From a virus: 64,000 nucleotides of DNA. Location of the stretch: the IMG/VR virus record IMGVR_UViG_3300030419_004471, positions 149,602-213,601 of that record. One strand, given 5' to 3'. Within the stretch, counting starts at the first letter, position 1. Every line of letters starts with the position of its first letter. The position numbers and the translations under genes were made by a program. The notes beneath the pieces are model-generated. The model was given only the letters and a program-made list of their open reading frames with translations, did no database searches and was not told where the DNA came from. Below, piece by piece: positions 1-7,410 of this stretch.

Positions 1-16
1 TCTTTTTTTCTGCCAT
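1..16 (-). CDS. Start of a gene cut by the left edge
   Basis: An ATG at the complement of 14-16 opens a frame reading MAEKK that runs off the left end of the window. It follows the stop of the preceding small gene by about ten bases, as expected for the next gene of the same minus-strand operon. Only five codons are visible, so no function can be given. Confidence 0.35.
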
Positions 17-26
17 TAATTGTTAT

Positions 27-167
27 TTAAATTGTTCTGAATCTTCGTGATGAATTCCAATATACTCTTGGTGTATTACCTAAGTATTTTTTACGATATA
101 TTCTATCGTTGAAATCATTACGGATGGAATTTAATTGTGTATTACCGTTTTCTTGATTTTGTTTCAT
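27..167 (-). CDS. Small hypothetical protein (46 aa)
   Basis: A 46-codon frame starts MKQNQENGNT and ends in a basic, aromatic tail (SSRRFRTI). It starts two bases after the stop of the upstream gene at 170 and ends about ten bases before the next start, so it fills an otherwise empty gap in a tightly packed operon. I recognise no domain. The Arg-rich C-terminus could suggest nucleic-acid contact, but that is a guess. Confidence 0.45.
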   Translation of the reverse strand: MKQNQENGNTQLNSIRNDFNDRIYRKKYLGNTPRVYWNSSRRFRTI

Positions 168-169
168 TT

Positions 170-364
170 TTAAAATTGCGAACCACTTACTTCTAATAAT
201 GTGTATTCATTGATTTCTTCCCTAAAATCTTTATCTTCAACATATTTATCAACCGCTCTATTAACTAATTTTTGAAGTGTAATGTCCGAATCAAAAGATA
301 AACTTTTAAACTTGGAGTAAACATTTTTCAGAATCTTTACTGTTGTTAATTTTGTTTCTACCAT
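170..364 (-). CDS. Small ribbon-helix-helix-like protein (64 aa)
   Basis: The 64-residue protein has a short strand-like N-terminus (residues about 6-14, TTVKILKNV) followed by two amphipathic helices (about 15-24 and 28-42). This layout resembles Arc/CopG/MetJ ribbon-helix-helix DNA-binding proteins. Such a protein would act as a dimeric repressor or nucleoid-binding factor. Two copies of a TATA-type box lie directly upstream (385-403). The fold call rests on pattern only; it could be an unrelated small phage protein. Confidence 0.55.
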   Translation of the reverse strand: MVETKLTTVKILKNVYSKFKSLSFDSDITLQKLVNRAVDKYVEDKDFREEINEYTLLEVSGSQF

Positions 365-384
365 AATCTCTTTTATTTGTTATA

Positions 385-403
385 TATAAGTATATATAAA
401 TAT
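385..403 (-). promoter_or_regulatory. Tandem ATAYTTATA boxes
   Basis: Two copies of the nine-base box (ATATTTATA at the complement of 395-403 and ATACTTATA at 385-393) sit 10 bp apart upstream of the 364 start. The same box precedes many structural genes in this window. No TTTGG -33 element lies at the expected distance. Confidence 0.4.
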
Positions 404-421
404 AAGAAAATTATAAAAACA

Positions 422-1279
422 TTAATTCCAAGCCGAACACAATCCTCTTTCTTTAAACTCACACCAATCACATAATCTAGTTTTGTTTGTAAAGTAATCT
501 ATATCCCTATGCTTACCCTCATCATCAAACACAGTTTCAATGAAATTCATAAACCCATTCCAAGCCTTATTAATGGATGGTTTTCCATTAGCTGGAATGT
601 GAGATGATATACGAGGAATAGGAAAATCATAATTCTCATTTATTTTTCTTTTAAGAATCTGAAACTCTACGTGAACTTTATTTAGAGGTAAATTATACTT
701 CTCTGCGTAAATCTTTTTGTACAATAAAATTTGTGCGTTTTTTATTGGGTCTCGCTTTTGGTATTTATTCCAACCTCTTGTTGATGTTTTTAAGTCTATA
801 ATAGTAATTGAGTTATCATATAAATTCCTTATAACAACATCAATAAAACCAAGAAAATTTATATTTGGTTTTACTTTAGCGTTTAAGGGTAGCTCAATAG
901 CTTCTAACTTTTGATTCTTTTTAGAATACCATTTAGCTAATTTTGTTTTAAAAAACTTTAGTATCTGCCTACCATCCCCAAAAAACTCTTCCAATTCAAT
1001 TTGAGTACAGGGTAATCTATCACCTTGCTTTTCTTTTTCTTTCTTAAACTCTTCAACCAATTTATCTTTTAGTAATAAATCCAAGTCTATTTCCATAGCT
1101 TGTTTCTTTGTTACATTGTACATCACATCCAAAAAATGTTGGATGGTTTCGTGCATAGCCGTACCAAAGATTGTGTGAATGTTACCAGAACTTTCACCTA
1201 ATTTATCAATATAGTTTAGTTTGAATTGTTGTGGACATGAACTCCACATATTATATTGTGAGAAAGACACTCTAGCCAT
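422..1279 (-). CDS. RecB/Cas4-like PD-(D/E)XK exonuclease
   Basis: This 285-residue protein has the RecB-family nuclease core: a D in GFIDVVI (about residue 147) and the D-x-K triad in IIDLKTS (D162, K164). One cysteine near the N-terminus (C15) plus three at the C-terminus (C270, C273, C281) match the four-cysteine iron-sulfur arrangement of Cas4/AddB-type nucleases. It would degrade or process DNA ends in replication, recombination or host DNA breakdown. It has its own host-type promoter at 1296-1327 with a short leader and no Shine-Dalgarno sequence. Exact polarity and substrate cannot be told from sequence. Confidence 0.8.
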   Translation of the reverse strand: MARVSFSQYNMWSSCPQQFKLNYIDKLGESSGNIHTIFGTAMHETIQHFLDVMYNVTKKQAMEIDLDLLLKDKLVEEFKKEKEKQGDRLPCTQIELEEFFGDGRQILKFFKTKLAKWYSKKNQKLEAIELPLNAKVKPNINFLGFIDVVIRNLYDNSITIIDLKTSTRGWNKYQKRDPIKNAQILLYKKIYAEKYNLPLNKVHVEFQILKRKINENYDFPIPRISSHIPANGKPSINKAWNGFMNFIETVFDDEGKHRDIDYFTNKTRLCDWCEFKERGLCSAWN

Positions 1280-1295
1280 ATACTAATTTGTTATA

Positions 1296-1327
1296 TAAAT
1301 ATACAAAAAATTCCTGAGAAATCCAAA
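1296..1327 (-). promoter_or_regulatory. Bacteroidetes-type promoter (P1)
   Basis: On the minus strand TTTGG (complement of 1323-1327) is followed after exactly 19 nt by TATATTTA (complement of 1296-1303). This fits the Bacteroidetes -33/-7 consensus TTTG and TAnnTTTG. The first start codon is 16 nt past the -7 box. From the -33 element into the spacer it shares more than 20 bases with the promoter of the sliding clamp gene at 12405-12436. Confidence 0.75.
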
Positions 1328-1331
1328 TATT

Positions 1332-2135
1332 TTACCAAAAAGTTTTCTCTCTATCTGAATCAGGTTCGTATGTAGTATGATGTACCACATCTGTATTATA
1401 ATCACTAGCTGATTTTGGATAAGGTTTTGTTTCGTGTTTTAATCTTTTTACCAAATCTCTCTTCTCTTTTTTACTCTGAGGTAGAATCTGAATGTATCTA
1501 TGTTTTGGTGGTTCTTCTCTTCTCCAGAACTCTTTATAACCTTGCTTACCGATTTCTTTTCTAAGGTGTTCTAAGTTACCACTACCCCATAAATTAAATA
1601 CACTTCTACTATGAATCCAATCATATGGGTCTTTACTTAATGAGATACCCCAATTAGGCATAAGAGCGATATCTGTTGATAATCCTTGATAAATCCAATT
1701 GGTAGCTTGATATATTCCTCCTAAGTGTTCTTGTCCATTATCAGCATAAGATAATAAAACTTTTATATTTTTATCATTATCTTTAATCCATTTAAATGTT
1801 TTTGCCAATGCATTAGATTCTATATTTGAACCATACCCATCATCAACATATAATCTAGTCAACTCTAAGATGTTATCTTTAGATAATCCCTCACAAACAG
1901 AAGTTGCTGCTTTTGCTCCTACTGGAAATCCATATATTGCACATCCTATTAGTTTATCTTTATTACCAAATACATCTTCTTCATCTAACTTATAGTAAAT
2001 ACCCAAAGCATATCTACACATAGTCCAAGCATGCGTATAATGCTTCTTTACTATAATATCCTTCGCTATGGATTTAGATATTTGTGCAACGTGCACTCTA
2101 CTAACATCACAATATTCTTTACCTTCTACTTTCAA
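1332..2135 (-). CDS. Mom-like DNA modification protein, copy 1
   Basis: This 267-residue protein resembles phage Mu Mom, a GNAT-related enzyme that adds a carbamoylmethyl group to adenine N6 and so blocks restriction. Shared features are the N-terminal KDIIVKKHYTH segment, the LIGCAIYGFPVG strand-turn, the LTRLYVDD..GSNIES acceptor-like region, YQATNWIYQG, and the C-terminal PKHRYI...KPYPK. It overlaps the upstream paralogue by 17 nt, so the two are co-translated. Known family: Mom and DUF-type Mom-like proteins. Inference: it modifies phage DNA. It could instead be another GNAT-fold protein. Confidence 0.7.
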   Translation of the reverse strand: MKVEGKEYCDVSRVHVAQISKSIAKDIIVKKHYTHAWTMCRYALGIYYKLDEEDVFGNKDKLIGCAIYGFPVGAKAATSVCEGLSKDNILELTRLYVDDGYGSNIESNALAKTFKWIKDNDKNIKVLLSYADNGQEHLGGIYQATNWIYQGLSTDIALMPNWGISLSKDPYDWIHSRSVFNLWGSGNLEHLRKEIGKQGYKEFWRREEPPKHRYIQILPQSKKEKRDLVKRLKHETKPYPKSASDYNTDVVHHTTYEPDSDREKTFW

Positions 2136-2865
2136 TTGGTTCTAATTTATGTATTTCTAATTCATCCGTATCATTATTCTTAGGATAAGTTTCTGATGGA
2201 TGTTTTAATGTTTTTAATATTTTCTTTCGTTCACCACCTTTACTCAGTATGTAAACGTATCTATGTTTTCTTGGTTCTTTACGAATCCAAAATGGTTTAT
2301 CAACTTTTTCTTGTATTTTCTTTGGGTCATTAGTTCCATAATATGGGAAGATAGTTCTACCATGCTGCCATTCACCATCTTCATTAAATTTAAAACTCCA
2401 ACTATCATTGTATCTAAGTGAGTTACCCTGATAAATCCAATTGGTAGCTTGATAAATTGTACCAGCGTGTCCTTCTTTTGGGTCTGAATATGATATTAAT
2501 CCTTTAATTTGTGGTGCGTTTTCTCTTAACCATTTAAAACTCTGTCCTATAAACCAACTTTCTATATTCGAACCATAATCATCAAATATAAAAACTCTAA
2601 CTAACTCTAATACTTCTGTTCTATCTAATAAAGGTGATATTGATTGTCCACTTAATCTTCCGATTGGGTCTCCATAACATATTACACCTATAAGTTTTTC
2701 TGATGAATTAAAAAATTGATGTGAATCATCTTCGATATATAATCCTAATGAATAGGATACTTTTGTCCAAAGATGTGAATAATGATTTTTAACTATAATA
2801 TCTTTAGCTACAGATTTGGAAATCTTTCTAATAGATAATTTTGATGTATCACAATATTGCTTCAT
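2119..2865 (-). CDS. Mom-like DNA modification protein, copy 2
   Basis: A paralogue of the next gene with the same block order: KDIIVKNHYSH, LIGVICYGDPIG, LVRVFIFDDYGSNIES, YQATNWIYQG, RKHRYVYIL, ETYPK. I place the start at the ATG at 2865 (MKQYCDTSK), which forms an ATGA overlap with the stop of the HTH gene; an ATG at 2880 would overlap more. Divergence between the copies is substantial, so this is an old duplication or two separate acquisitions. The two may act as a heterodimer or on different bases (inference). Confidence 0.7.
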   Translation of the reverse strand: MKQYCDTSKLSIRKISKSVAKDIIVKNHYSHLWTKVSYSLGLYIEDDSHQFFNSSEKLIGVICYGDPIGRLSGQSISPLLDRTEVLELVRVFIFDDYGSNIESWFIGQSFKWLRENAPQIKGLISYSDPKEGHAGTIYQATNWIYQGNSLRYNDSWSFKFNEDGEWQHGRTIFPYYGTNDPKKIQEKVDKPFWIRKEPRKHRYVYILSKGGERKKILKTLKHPSETYPKNNDTDELEIHKLEPIESRR

Positions 2866-3065
2866 AAACTTCCAGTCCAAAACTCATTTAAATGTTGCCA
2901 AGTCTTGTTGGTTATGATTTTGTTTATGTTAGCTGGTGAGACTTTATTGTTACGAGCTATGATGGTTATATTTCTATGACCCATTCTCCATAACTTTCTT
3001 ATTTGTATAACCTGTTCATCCGTCAGTTTTGCTGATGGATGTGATTGGCCTCTTCTTATTGGCAT
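2862..3065 (-). CDS. Small HTH protein, homing-endonuclease-type DNA-binding domain
   Basis: The 67-residue protein carries the module SHPSAKLTDEQVIQIRKL followed by a helix-turn-helix (IARNNKVSPANINKII) and the closing NKTWQHL. This is the DNA-binding tail commonly seen after HNH or GIY-YIG domains in phage homing endonucleases. No nuclease domain is attached, so it is either a decayed homing endonuclease or a stand-alone DNA-binding protein. It abuts thioredoxin (TAAATG junction) and overlaps the downstream Mom-like gene by ATGA. Confidence 0.65.
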   Translation of the reverse strand: MPIRRGQSHPSAKLTDEQVIQIRKLWRMGHRNITIIARNNKVSPANINKIITNKTWQHLNEFWTGSL

Positions 3066-3329
3066 TTATAAATTTTCATTAATACTATTTGTGTACGCTA
3101 GCTCTGATTGCACTCCTACAAATCTATTTATTTCAACTCCATCCTTCTCTATTACTACTGTAGGAACTGACCTAACGTGGTATTTTTGAGCTTCTTCAAA
3201 TTGTTCGTCTATATTAATATACGAAAAATTTACCGAATTTCCAAATTTTTGATTAACTTTTTCTAAAATCGGTTTTAGAGCTTTGCAAGGTCCACACCAA
3301 GGGGCTTCGAATTTTTTAACTTCTATCAT
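3066..3329 (-). CDS. Thioredoxin
   Basis: An 87-residue thioredoxin fold with the WCGPC active site at residues 11-15 and the cis-proline VPT near residue 57. It would reduce the C-terminal cysteine pair of the phage ribonucleotide reductase encoded directly upstream (3349-5133). A plausible Shine-Dalgarno AGGAG lies eight bases before the ATG. It is somewhat shorter than cellular thioredoxins (about 105 aa), as is usual for phage versions. Confidence 0.92.
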   Translation of the reverse strand: MIEVKKFEAPWCGPCKALKPILEKVNQKFGNSVNFSYINIDEQFEEAQKYHVRSVPTVVIEKDGVEINRFVGVQSELAYTNSINENL

Positions 3330-3348
3330 TTTTTTCTCCTATTTAAAT

Positions 3349-5133
3349 TTAACCATCACACGCAACACAATCAGGGTCAACTGCTCTATCTGCAATATCA
3401 CCTCTGAGTACACTTTCCGTTCTCATATAATACAAAGTTTTTATACCTTGTTTCCACGCTTCCATTGTAACTTGATTAATCCACTTCGGTGTTGCAATCG
3501 AAGGGAACGCCAAATTTAATGATACGGATTGGTCAATATACTGCTGTCTAACACCAGCTTGCTTAACCAAATCCATTTGATTAATTTCTTTGAATGTTTT
3601 AAATACTTCTTTTACTGGATAAACCTTATCCCTATCTCCATTTTTAATATCTTTACATAATGTAAGTTTTCCATCTAAATAACACCATTTATCCAATTCT
3701 TTTAATGATTGAACAGAACCACCGTCATCCAATATTTTATCCCAAGTTTCCTTTTTATTTATACCAGCTTTTCTTAGTGCTTTTTCTAGCTCCCCATTCT
3801 TTCTAATAAATGTACCTTTAGAAGTTTGCTCAGTAAATACATTAGCTGCCCAAGGCTCAATACCTGGTGATACATTACCACTAAGTTTTGAATTACTAAC
3901 AGTTGGTGCAACTGCTCTTAAATGTGTATTTCTAAATCCACTTTCTCTACACCATAATGGTTCACCATATTCTTCTGCTAATTGTCTACTAGCTCTTTCT
4001 GATTCAATTTTTAATTGTGAAAATATTTTACGAGTTTCAAACTGAGCTTCCATACCTTCAAATGGAATACCTCTTTGTTGTAAGTAAGTGTGCCATCCTA
4101 AAACTCCTAATCCTAATGCTCTACCTTTTTCAGCAGATGCTACTGAATTTTCAAATCCTCTCATATTTTTAGCTTTCTGAATAAATTCTGAAAGTACTCC
4201 ATCTAAAAATATAGTTGCAGTATGAACTAAATCAGTATCTCTCCACTCATCATACTTTGCTAAGTTAAGTGAAGATAAACAACATACAAATGAATGATTC
4301 TCATCAGTATGTAAAGTGATTTCTGAACAGATATTAGTCATAAATACTTTTAATCCATTCTTTTTGTACATATCAGGATTACCTTTGTTTACATTACCTT
4401 TAAACATAATGTAAGGTTCACCTGTTGCTTTTCTTTTTTGTAATAATTTACCCCATTTTCTTCTTGCATCTTCATTACCATCTTGAAGTTTTCTCATAAA
4501 TTTATCACCAACGATTGCACATTGATGTAAATTAAGTGATTGTCTGTTTACATCACCTTTAGGTTCTCTTATCTCTAACCAATCTTCAAAATCATCGTGT
4601 TCAATGTTTAAGTTAACTGAAGCAGCTCCTCTTCTTACTGAACCTTGATTCGTAGCAAGAATTGTAGAATCATATATTTTTGCGAAAGGTACAACACCAT
4701 CTGATGTACCATTCATAGTAATTATAGAACCTGCTGGTCTAATTTGGTTAATACATATACCAACACCACCACCATGCTTTGCTAATAGCATTAATTCTAA
4801 ATTCTTTTTTCCAATCTCATAGATACTATCACCCACATCTATACCAAAGCAACTTATTGGTAATCCTCTATCTGTTCCAGTATTTGAAAGAACTGGTGTT
4901 GCTAAATTTAACCAACCTTTCCAGATGTAATCAAAGAACTTTGTTGCCATCTGAGGTTTGTTTAATCTTTGTGCAATACGAGTAGCTACTCTCCAATATG
5001 CATCTTTGGGTTTTTCACCAGGTAAAAGATACCCTTTTGAAATTGTTTTAACATATATTTCTGTATTTGCCCAAGATGGAAAATCTACATCAATTTCCCA
5101 TTCAAACTCTTCACCATAATTTTTTGCTGCCAT
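3349..5133 (-). CDS. nrdA: Ribonucleotide reductase class I, alpha subunit
   Basis: A 594-residue catalytic subunit that converts ribonucleotides to deoxynucleotides. Visible residues are the first active-site cysteine in LPISCFG (C95), the N-x-C-x-E triad in TNICSE (N267, C269, E271), the second cysteine in the FVCCLSS segment (C284/C285), the tyrosine pair of the radical path in LYYMRTESVLRGD, and the C-terminal CVACDG pair (C589, C592). It is shorter than E. coli NrdA because the N-terminal ATP-cone is absent, so dATP inhibition is probably lost. It pairs with NrdB at 6137-7132. Confidence 0.95.
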   Translation of the reverse strand: MAAKNYGEEFEWEIDVDFPSWANTEIYVKTISKGYLLPGEKPKDAYWRVATRIAQRLNKPQMATKFFDYIWKGWLNLATPVLSNTGTDRGLPISCFGIDVGDSIYEIGKKNLELMLLAKHGGGVGICINQIRPAGSIITMNGTSDGVVPFAKIYDSTILATNQGSVRRGAASVNLNIEHDDFEDWLEIREPKGDVNRQSLNLHQCAIVGDKFMRKLQDGNEDARRKWGKLLQKRKATGEPYIMFKGNVNKGNPDMYKKNGLKVFMTNICSEITLHTDENHSFVCCLSSLNLAKYDEWRDTDLVHTATIFLDGVLSEFIQKAKNMRGFENSVASAEKGRALGLGVLGWHTYLQQRGIPFEGMEAQFETRKIFSQLKIESERASRQLAEEYGEPLWCRESGFRNTHLRAVAPTVSNSKLSGNVSPGIEPWAANVFTEQTSKGTFIRKNGELEKALRKAGINKKETWDKILDDGGSVQSLKELDKWCYLDGKLTLCKDIKNGDRDKVYPVKEVFKTFKEINQMDLVKQAGVRQQYIDQSVSLNLAFPSIATPKWINQVTMEAWKQGIKTLYYMRTESVLRGDIADRAVDPDCVACDG

Positions 5134-5134
5134 T

Positions 5135-5554
5135 TTATAATAATTTTATTTGTGATGAATCACCATAATTTCCAAATAATTCATCGTCTTTTTTAATATC
5201 TCTTAATGCTATTCCTGTATTGCTATCTATATTACCTTTTTCATACATAGTGTTTATCATAGCCAATGGTTCTGAAAATAAAAAATTAGTATCCTTTATC
5301 AATCTAAAACTGATATATGAATAATCATCATTTATTCTACTCCCATATGAACGTAACAAATATGCTAAAACTTCTTTAGGTAACTCCTTAGCTTCTTTAA
5401 ATCTTATTCTATACCATTTAGTTTTTCCTTCCCAATTTGGAAAAACCTGCTCTCCTTTCTTAATATCTACCAAAGCAAACAAACCAACACCGTGCACTTT
5501 GCTTGGTCTTTGATATGATTTTACACTCGTATTAAGATAATCAAATGGTTTCAT
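5135..5554 (-). CDS. SET-domain protein
   Basis: About 139 residues with SET-domain blocks: SKVHGVGLFALVDIKKGEQVF near the N-terminus and the closing GIALRDIKKDDELFGNYGD. SET proteins usually transfer methyl groups from SAM to lysine. I chose the ATG at 5554 (MKPFDYLN) because earlier in-frame ATGs overlap the upstream methyltransferase by up to 80 nt. It lies between nrdA and a methyltransferase, which is unusual. The target is unknown; a host or virion protein, or a histone-like protein such as the Hc1-like product nearby, are possibilities only. Confidence 0.75.
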   Translation of the reverse strand: MKPFDYLNTSVKSYQRPSKVHGVGLFALVDIKKGEQVFPNWEGKTKWYRIRFKEAKELPKEVLAYLLRSYGSRINDDYSYISFRLIKDTNFLFSEPLAMINTMYEKGNIDSNTGIALRDIKKDDELFGNYGDSSQIKLL

Positions 5555-6131
5555 ACTTTTTTCTTTTTTGAAAATCCCCATCGATAAAATAAGTCCAGTT
5601 ACAATTGTGTCCATCTTCAATTATTTTAGGATAATTCTCCCTGTGTGGAGAATTAATCTTAAACCAGTGAGAATGTAAATCTTTTGTATCTCTTATAGAA
5701 AAATAACTAAAAATTGATAAAACACAATTTTCATTTGCAACCATCTTTGCATAATCCTCAAACTTATTATAGTTTGAATCATCATAAGTATCCATAAAGA
5801 TACCATCAAATTTGATATCCAGCTCTGGTATTACATCTATCCAATCTCCAAAATGTATATGAACATTCTCTTTACCCTCAGCCCACTCTAGAGCTTTTGA
5901 ATAAATTTGTGGATTTGATTCGATACAATGATAGTTGCCAACTCTTTTATAAATGGCATCTGCACTATATCCAAGTCCAAATCCTACATCTAATACTTTA
6001 CCACCATTTTGTGTAACTATATTAGAATAAAATTCCATCAATTCTTTAGATACAATATCCATAACAATTGATGAATGGTCATCAGAATAATATATTCTGC
6101 TATCTGTTATTGTAACCTTTTTATTTTTCAA
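5541..6131 (-). CDS. Class I SAM-dependent methyltransferase
   Basis: A 196-residue Rossmann-fold methyltransferase. Motif I is VLDVGFGLGY (about residues 46-55), post-I acidic HCIESNP, motif II-like IHFGDW, and motif IV FDGIFMDTYDD. The overall look is closest to guanidinoacetate/arginine N-methyltransferase-like enzymes rather than DNA methyltransferases, since no DPPY or PCQ catalytic motif is present. It ends inside the start region of the SET gene, so the two are probably translated together. Confidence 0.75.
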   Translation of the reverse strand: MKNKKVTITDSRIYYSDDHSSIVMDIVSKELMEFYSNIVTQNGGKVLDVGFGLGYSADAIYKRVGNYHCIESNPQIYSKALEWAEGKENVHIHFGDWIDVIPELDIKFDGIFMDTYDDSNYNKFEDYAKMVANENCVLSIFSYFSIRDTKDLHSHWFKINSPHRENYPKIIEDGHNCNWTYFIDGDFQKRKKYETI

Positions 6132-6136
6132 TTTTT

Positions 6137-7132
6137 TTAAAATAAATCATCCCAATCTTCTCCCTCATTAGCTTTACTATAATCAGTAGGTCTAATAGCG
6201 AAAAAATCGGTATGAGTGTGTCCACCTGTCAAATGATAAAACCAATCTAAATTATCAGCTTTCTTCTTATCGAATTCAAAGATACCTTTGTATCCTAGTT
6301 CTTCTAATTTAGTATTGGTTCGTTGTTTAATAAACTCTTTTAAATCATCTGCTTTTAAATTTTCCAAATCACCCATCTCAAACATTTTATCAATAAATTT
6401 AAGTTCGAGTTCAACGATTAATTTAGCGGCTTCAGTAATACTCTTTTTACATTGTTTTAATAAGTCTGGATATTCATCACACATATGTCTGAATAATACA
6501 CATCCCATTTTAGAATGTAAAGATTCATCTCGTACTGACCATTTCATTTGCTGACCAATACCTTTGAGTTTATTTCTCATTTGAAATGAATATAGAACAG
6601 CGAATGAAGAATACAAAGAAACTCCTTCAGCAAATGCAGAAAAGATAGCTAAACTTCTACCTACTTCTTGTCTTGCTTTTTCATTTTTTTGTAAATCTTC
6701 ATGTGTCCAATCTGCAGAGGTTTCTGTGAGTAATTCAAATTTTTCCGCTACTGCTGGTTCGTGTAGAAAAGCTTCGAAGTTTTCCAATCCTAATGTTTCA
6801 TTTAGATATGAATATGCAGTTGCATGAATGGTTTCTTGTGAACCAAACATCATTGCCATTTGTCTTATCTCATGCTTAGGAAACCATTTAGTAACCATAT
6901 TAGTCCAATAATCTGAAACTGCACATTCTGTTTGTGCAAATCCCAATAGAATATTACCAACTAAGTTTTTTTCTTCCTTAGTTAAGGTTTCATTCCAATC
7001 CTTGACATCCATTTGCATGGGTATCTCGGTGTGAAGCCAAAATGCTTGTGCTTGTTTTAACCAGCCTTCATTATAATATATTGGATATTCGAATGGTTTG
7101 AACGGAATTCGTTCTTTGAATAGTTTACTCAT
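6137..7132 (-). CDS. nrdB: Ribonucleotide reductase class I, beta subunit
   Basis: A 331-residue ferritin-like radical subunit. The metal ligands are visible: E69 (FAQTECAVSDYW), E100 and H103 (SQETIH), E169 (FAEGVSLY), E203 and H206 (RDESLH). The radical tyrosine Y107 is kept four residues after H103. The first ligand is Glu where E. coli has Asp. It forms the holoenzyme with NrdA (3349-5133), although the two genes are separated by a methyltransferase and a SET protein. Confidence 0.95.
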   Translation of the reverse strand: MSKLFKERIPFKPFEYPIYYNEGWLKQAQAFWLHTEIPMQMDVKDWNETLTKEEKNLVGNILLGFAQTECAVSDYWTNMVTKWFPKHEIRQMAMMFGSQETIHATAYSYLNETLGLENFEAFLHEPAVAEKFELLTETSADWTHEDLQKNEKARQEVGRSLAIFSAFAEGVSLYSSFAVLYSFQMRNKLKGIGQQMKWSVRDESLHSKMGCVLFRHMCDEYPDLLKQCKKSITEAAKLIVELELKFIDKMFEMGDLENLKADDLKEFIKQRTNTKLEELGYKGIFEFDKKKADNLDWFYHLTGGHTHTDFFAIRPTDYSKANEGEDWDDLF

Positions 7133-7145
7133 TTTTTTATAACCT

Positions 7146-7316
7146 TTATTTGTTTTCCTCTACAGACGCTTTTCTATAATCTGTAACTAATTTTTTAATT
7201 TCACCAATAGCTTTTCTTGCTCTTGATTTAGCTGCTTTTGATGTTCCATTGTGTTCTAATTCGAATTGTGTGTACAATTCTTTAATTTGTTCGAAAAGTT
7301 CCTGTGATTTTGCCAT
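7146..7316 (-). CDS. Hc1-like histone H1 family protein
   Basis: A 56-residue basic protein starting MAKSQELFEQIKELY and containing KAAKSRARKAIGEIKKLVTDYRKASVEE. This matches the pattern of the small Hc1/histone H1-like nucleoid proteins common in Bacteroidetes (GNKAAG-type turn, RxRKA, then a KxL..(F/Y)RKxSVEA helix). The start has a clear Shine-Dalgarno AAAAGGAG nine bases upstream. It would bind and compact DNA, either host chromosome or phage DNA. It fills the gap between gp41 and nrdB and supports a Bacteroidetes host. Confidence 0.75.
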   Translation of the reverse strand: MAKSQELFEQIKELYTQFELEHNGTSKAAKSRARKAIGEIKKLVTDYRKASVEENK

Positions 7317-7344
7317 AATTTATTTCTCCTTTTAATTTAAGTTC

Positions 7345-7383
7345 GGTGAATATAACTATTGTATATATTTAAAAAAATTCACC
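7345..7383. repeat. Inverted repeat upstream of the Hc1-like gene
   Basis: GGTGAAT (7345-7351) and its exact complement ATTCACC (7377-7383) flank 25 bases of very AT-rich sequence between gp41 and the Hc1-like gene. It could be an operator, a loose hairpin in the 5' leader, or chance. No T-tract follows the second arm, so it is not a classical terminator. Confidence 0.35.
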
Positions 7384-7410
7384 AATGTTATTTATTTTTG
7401 TAACTTTTTT

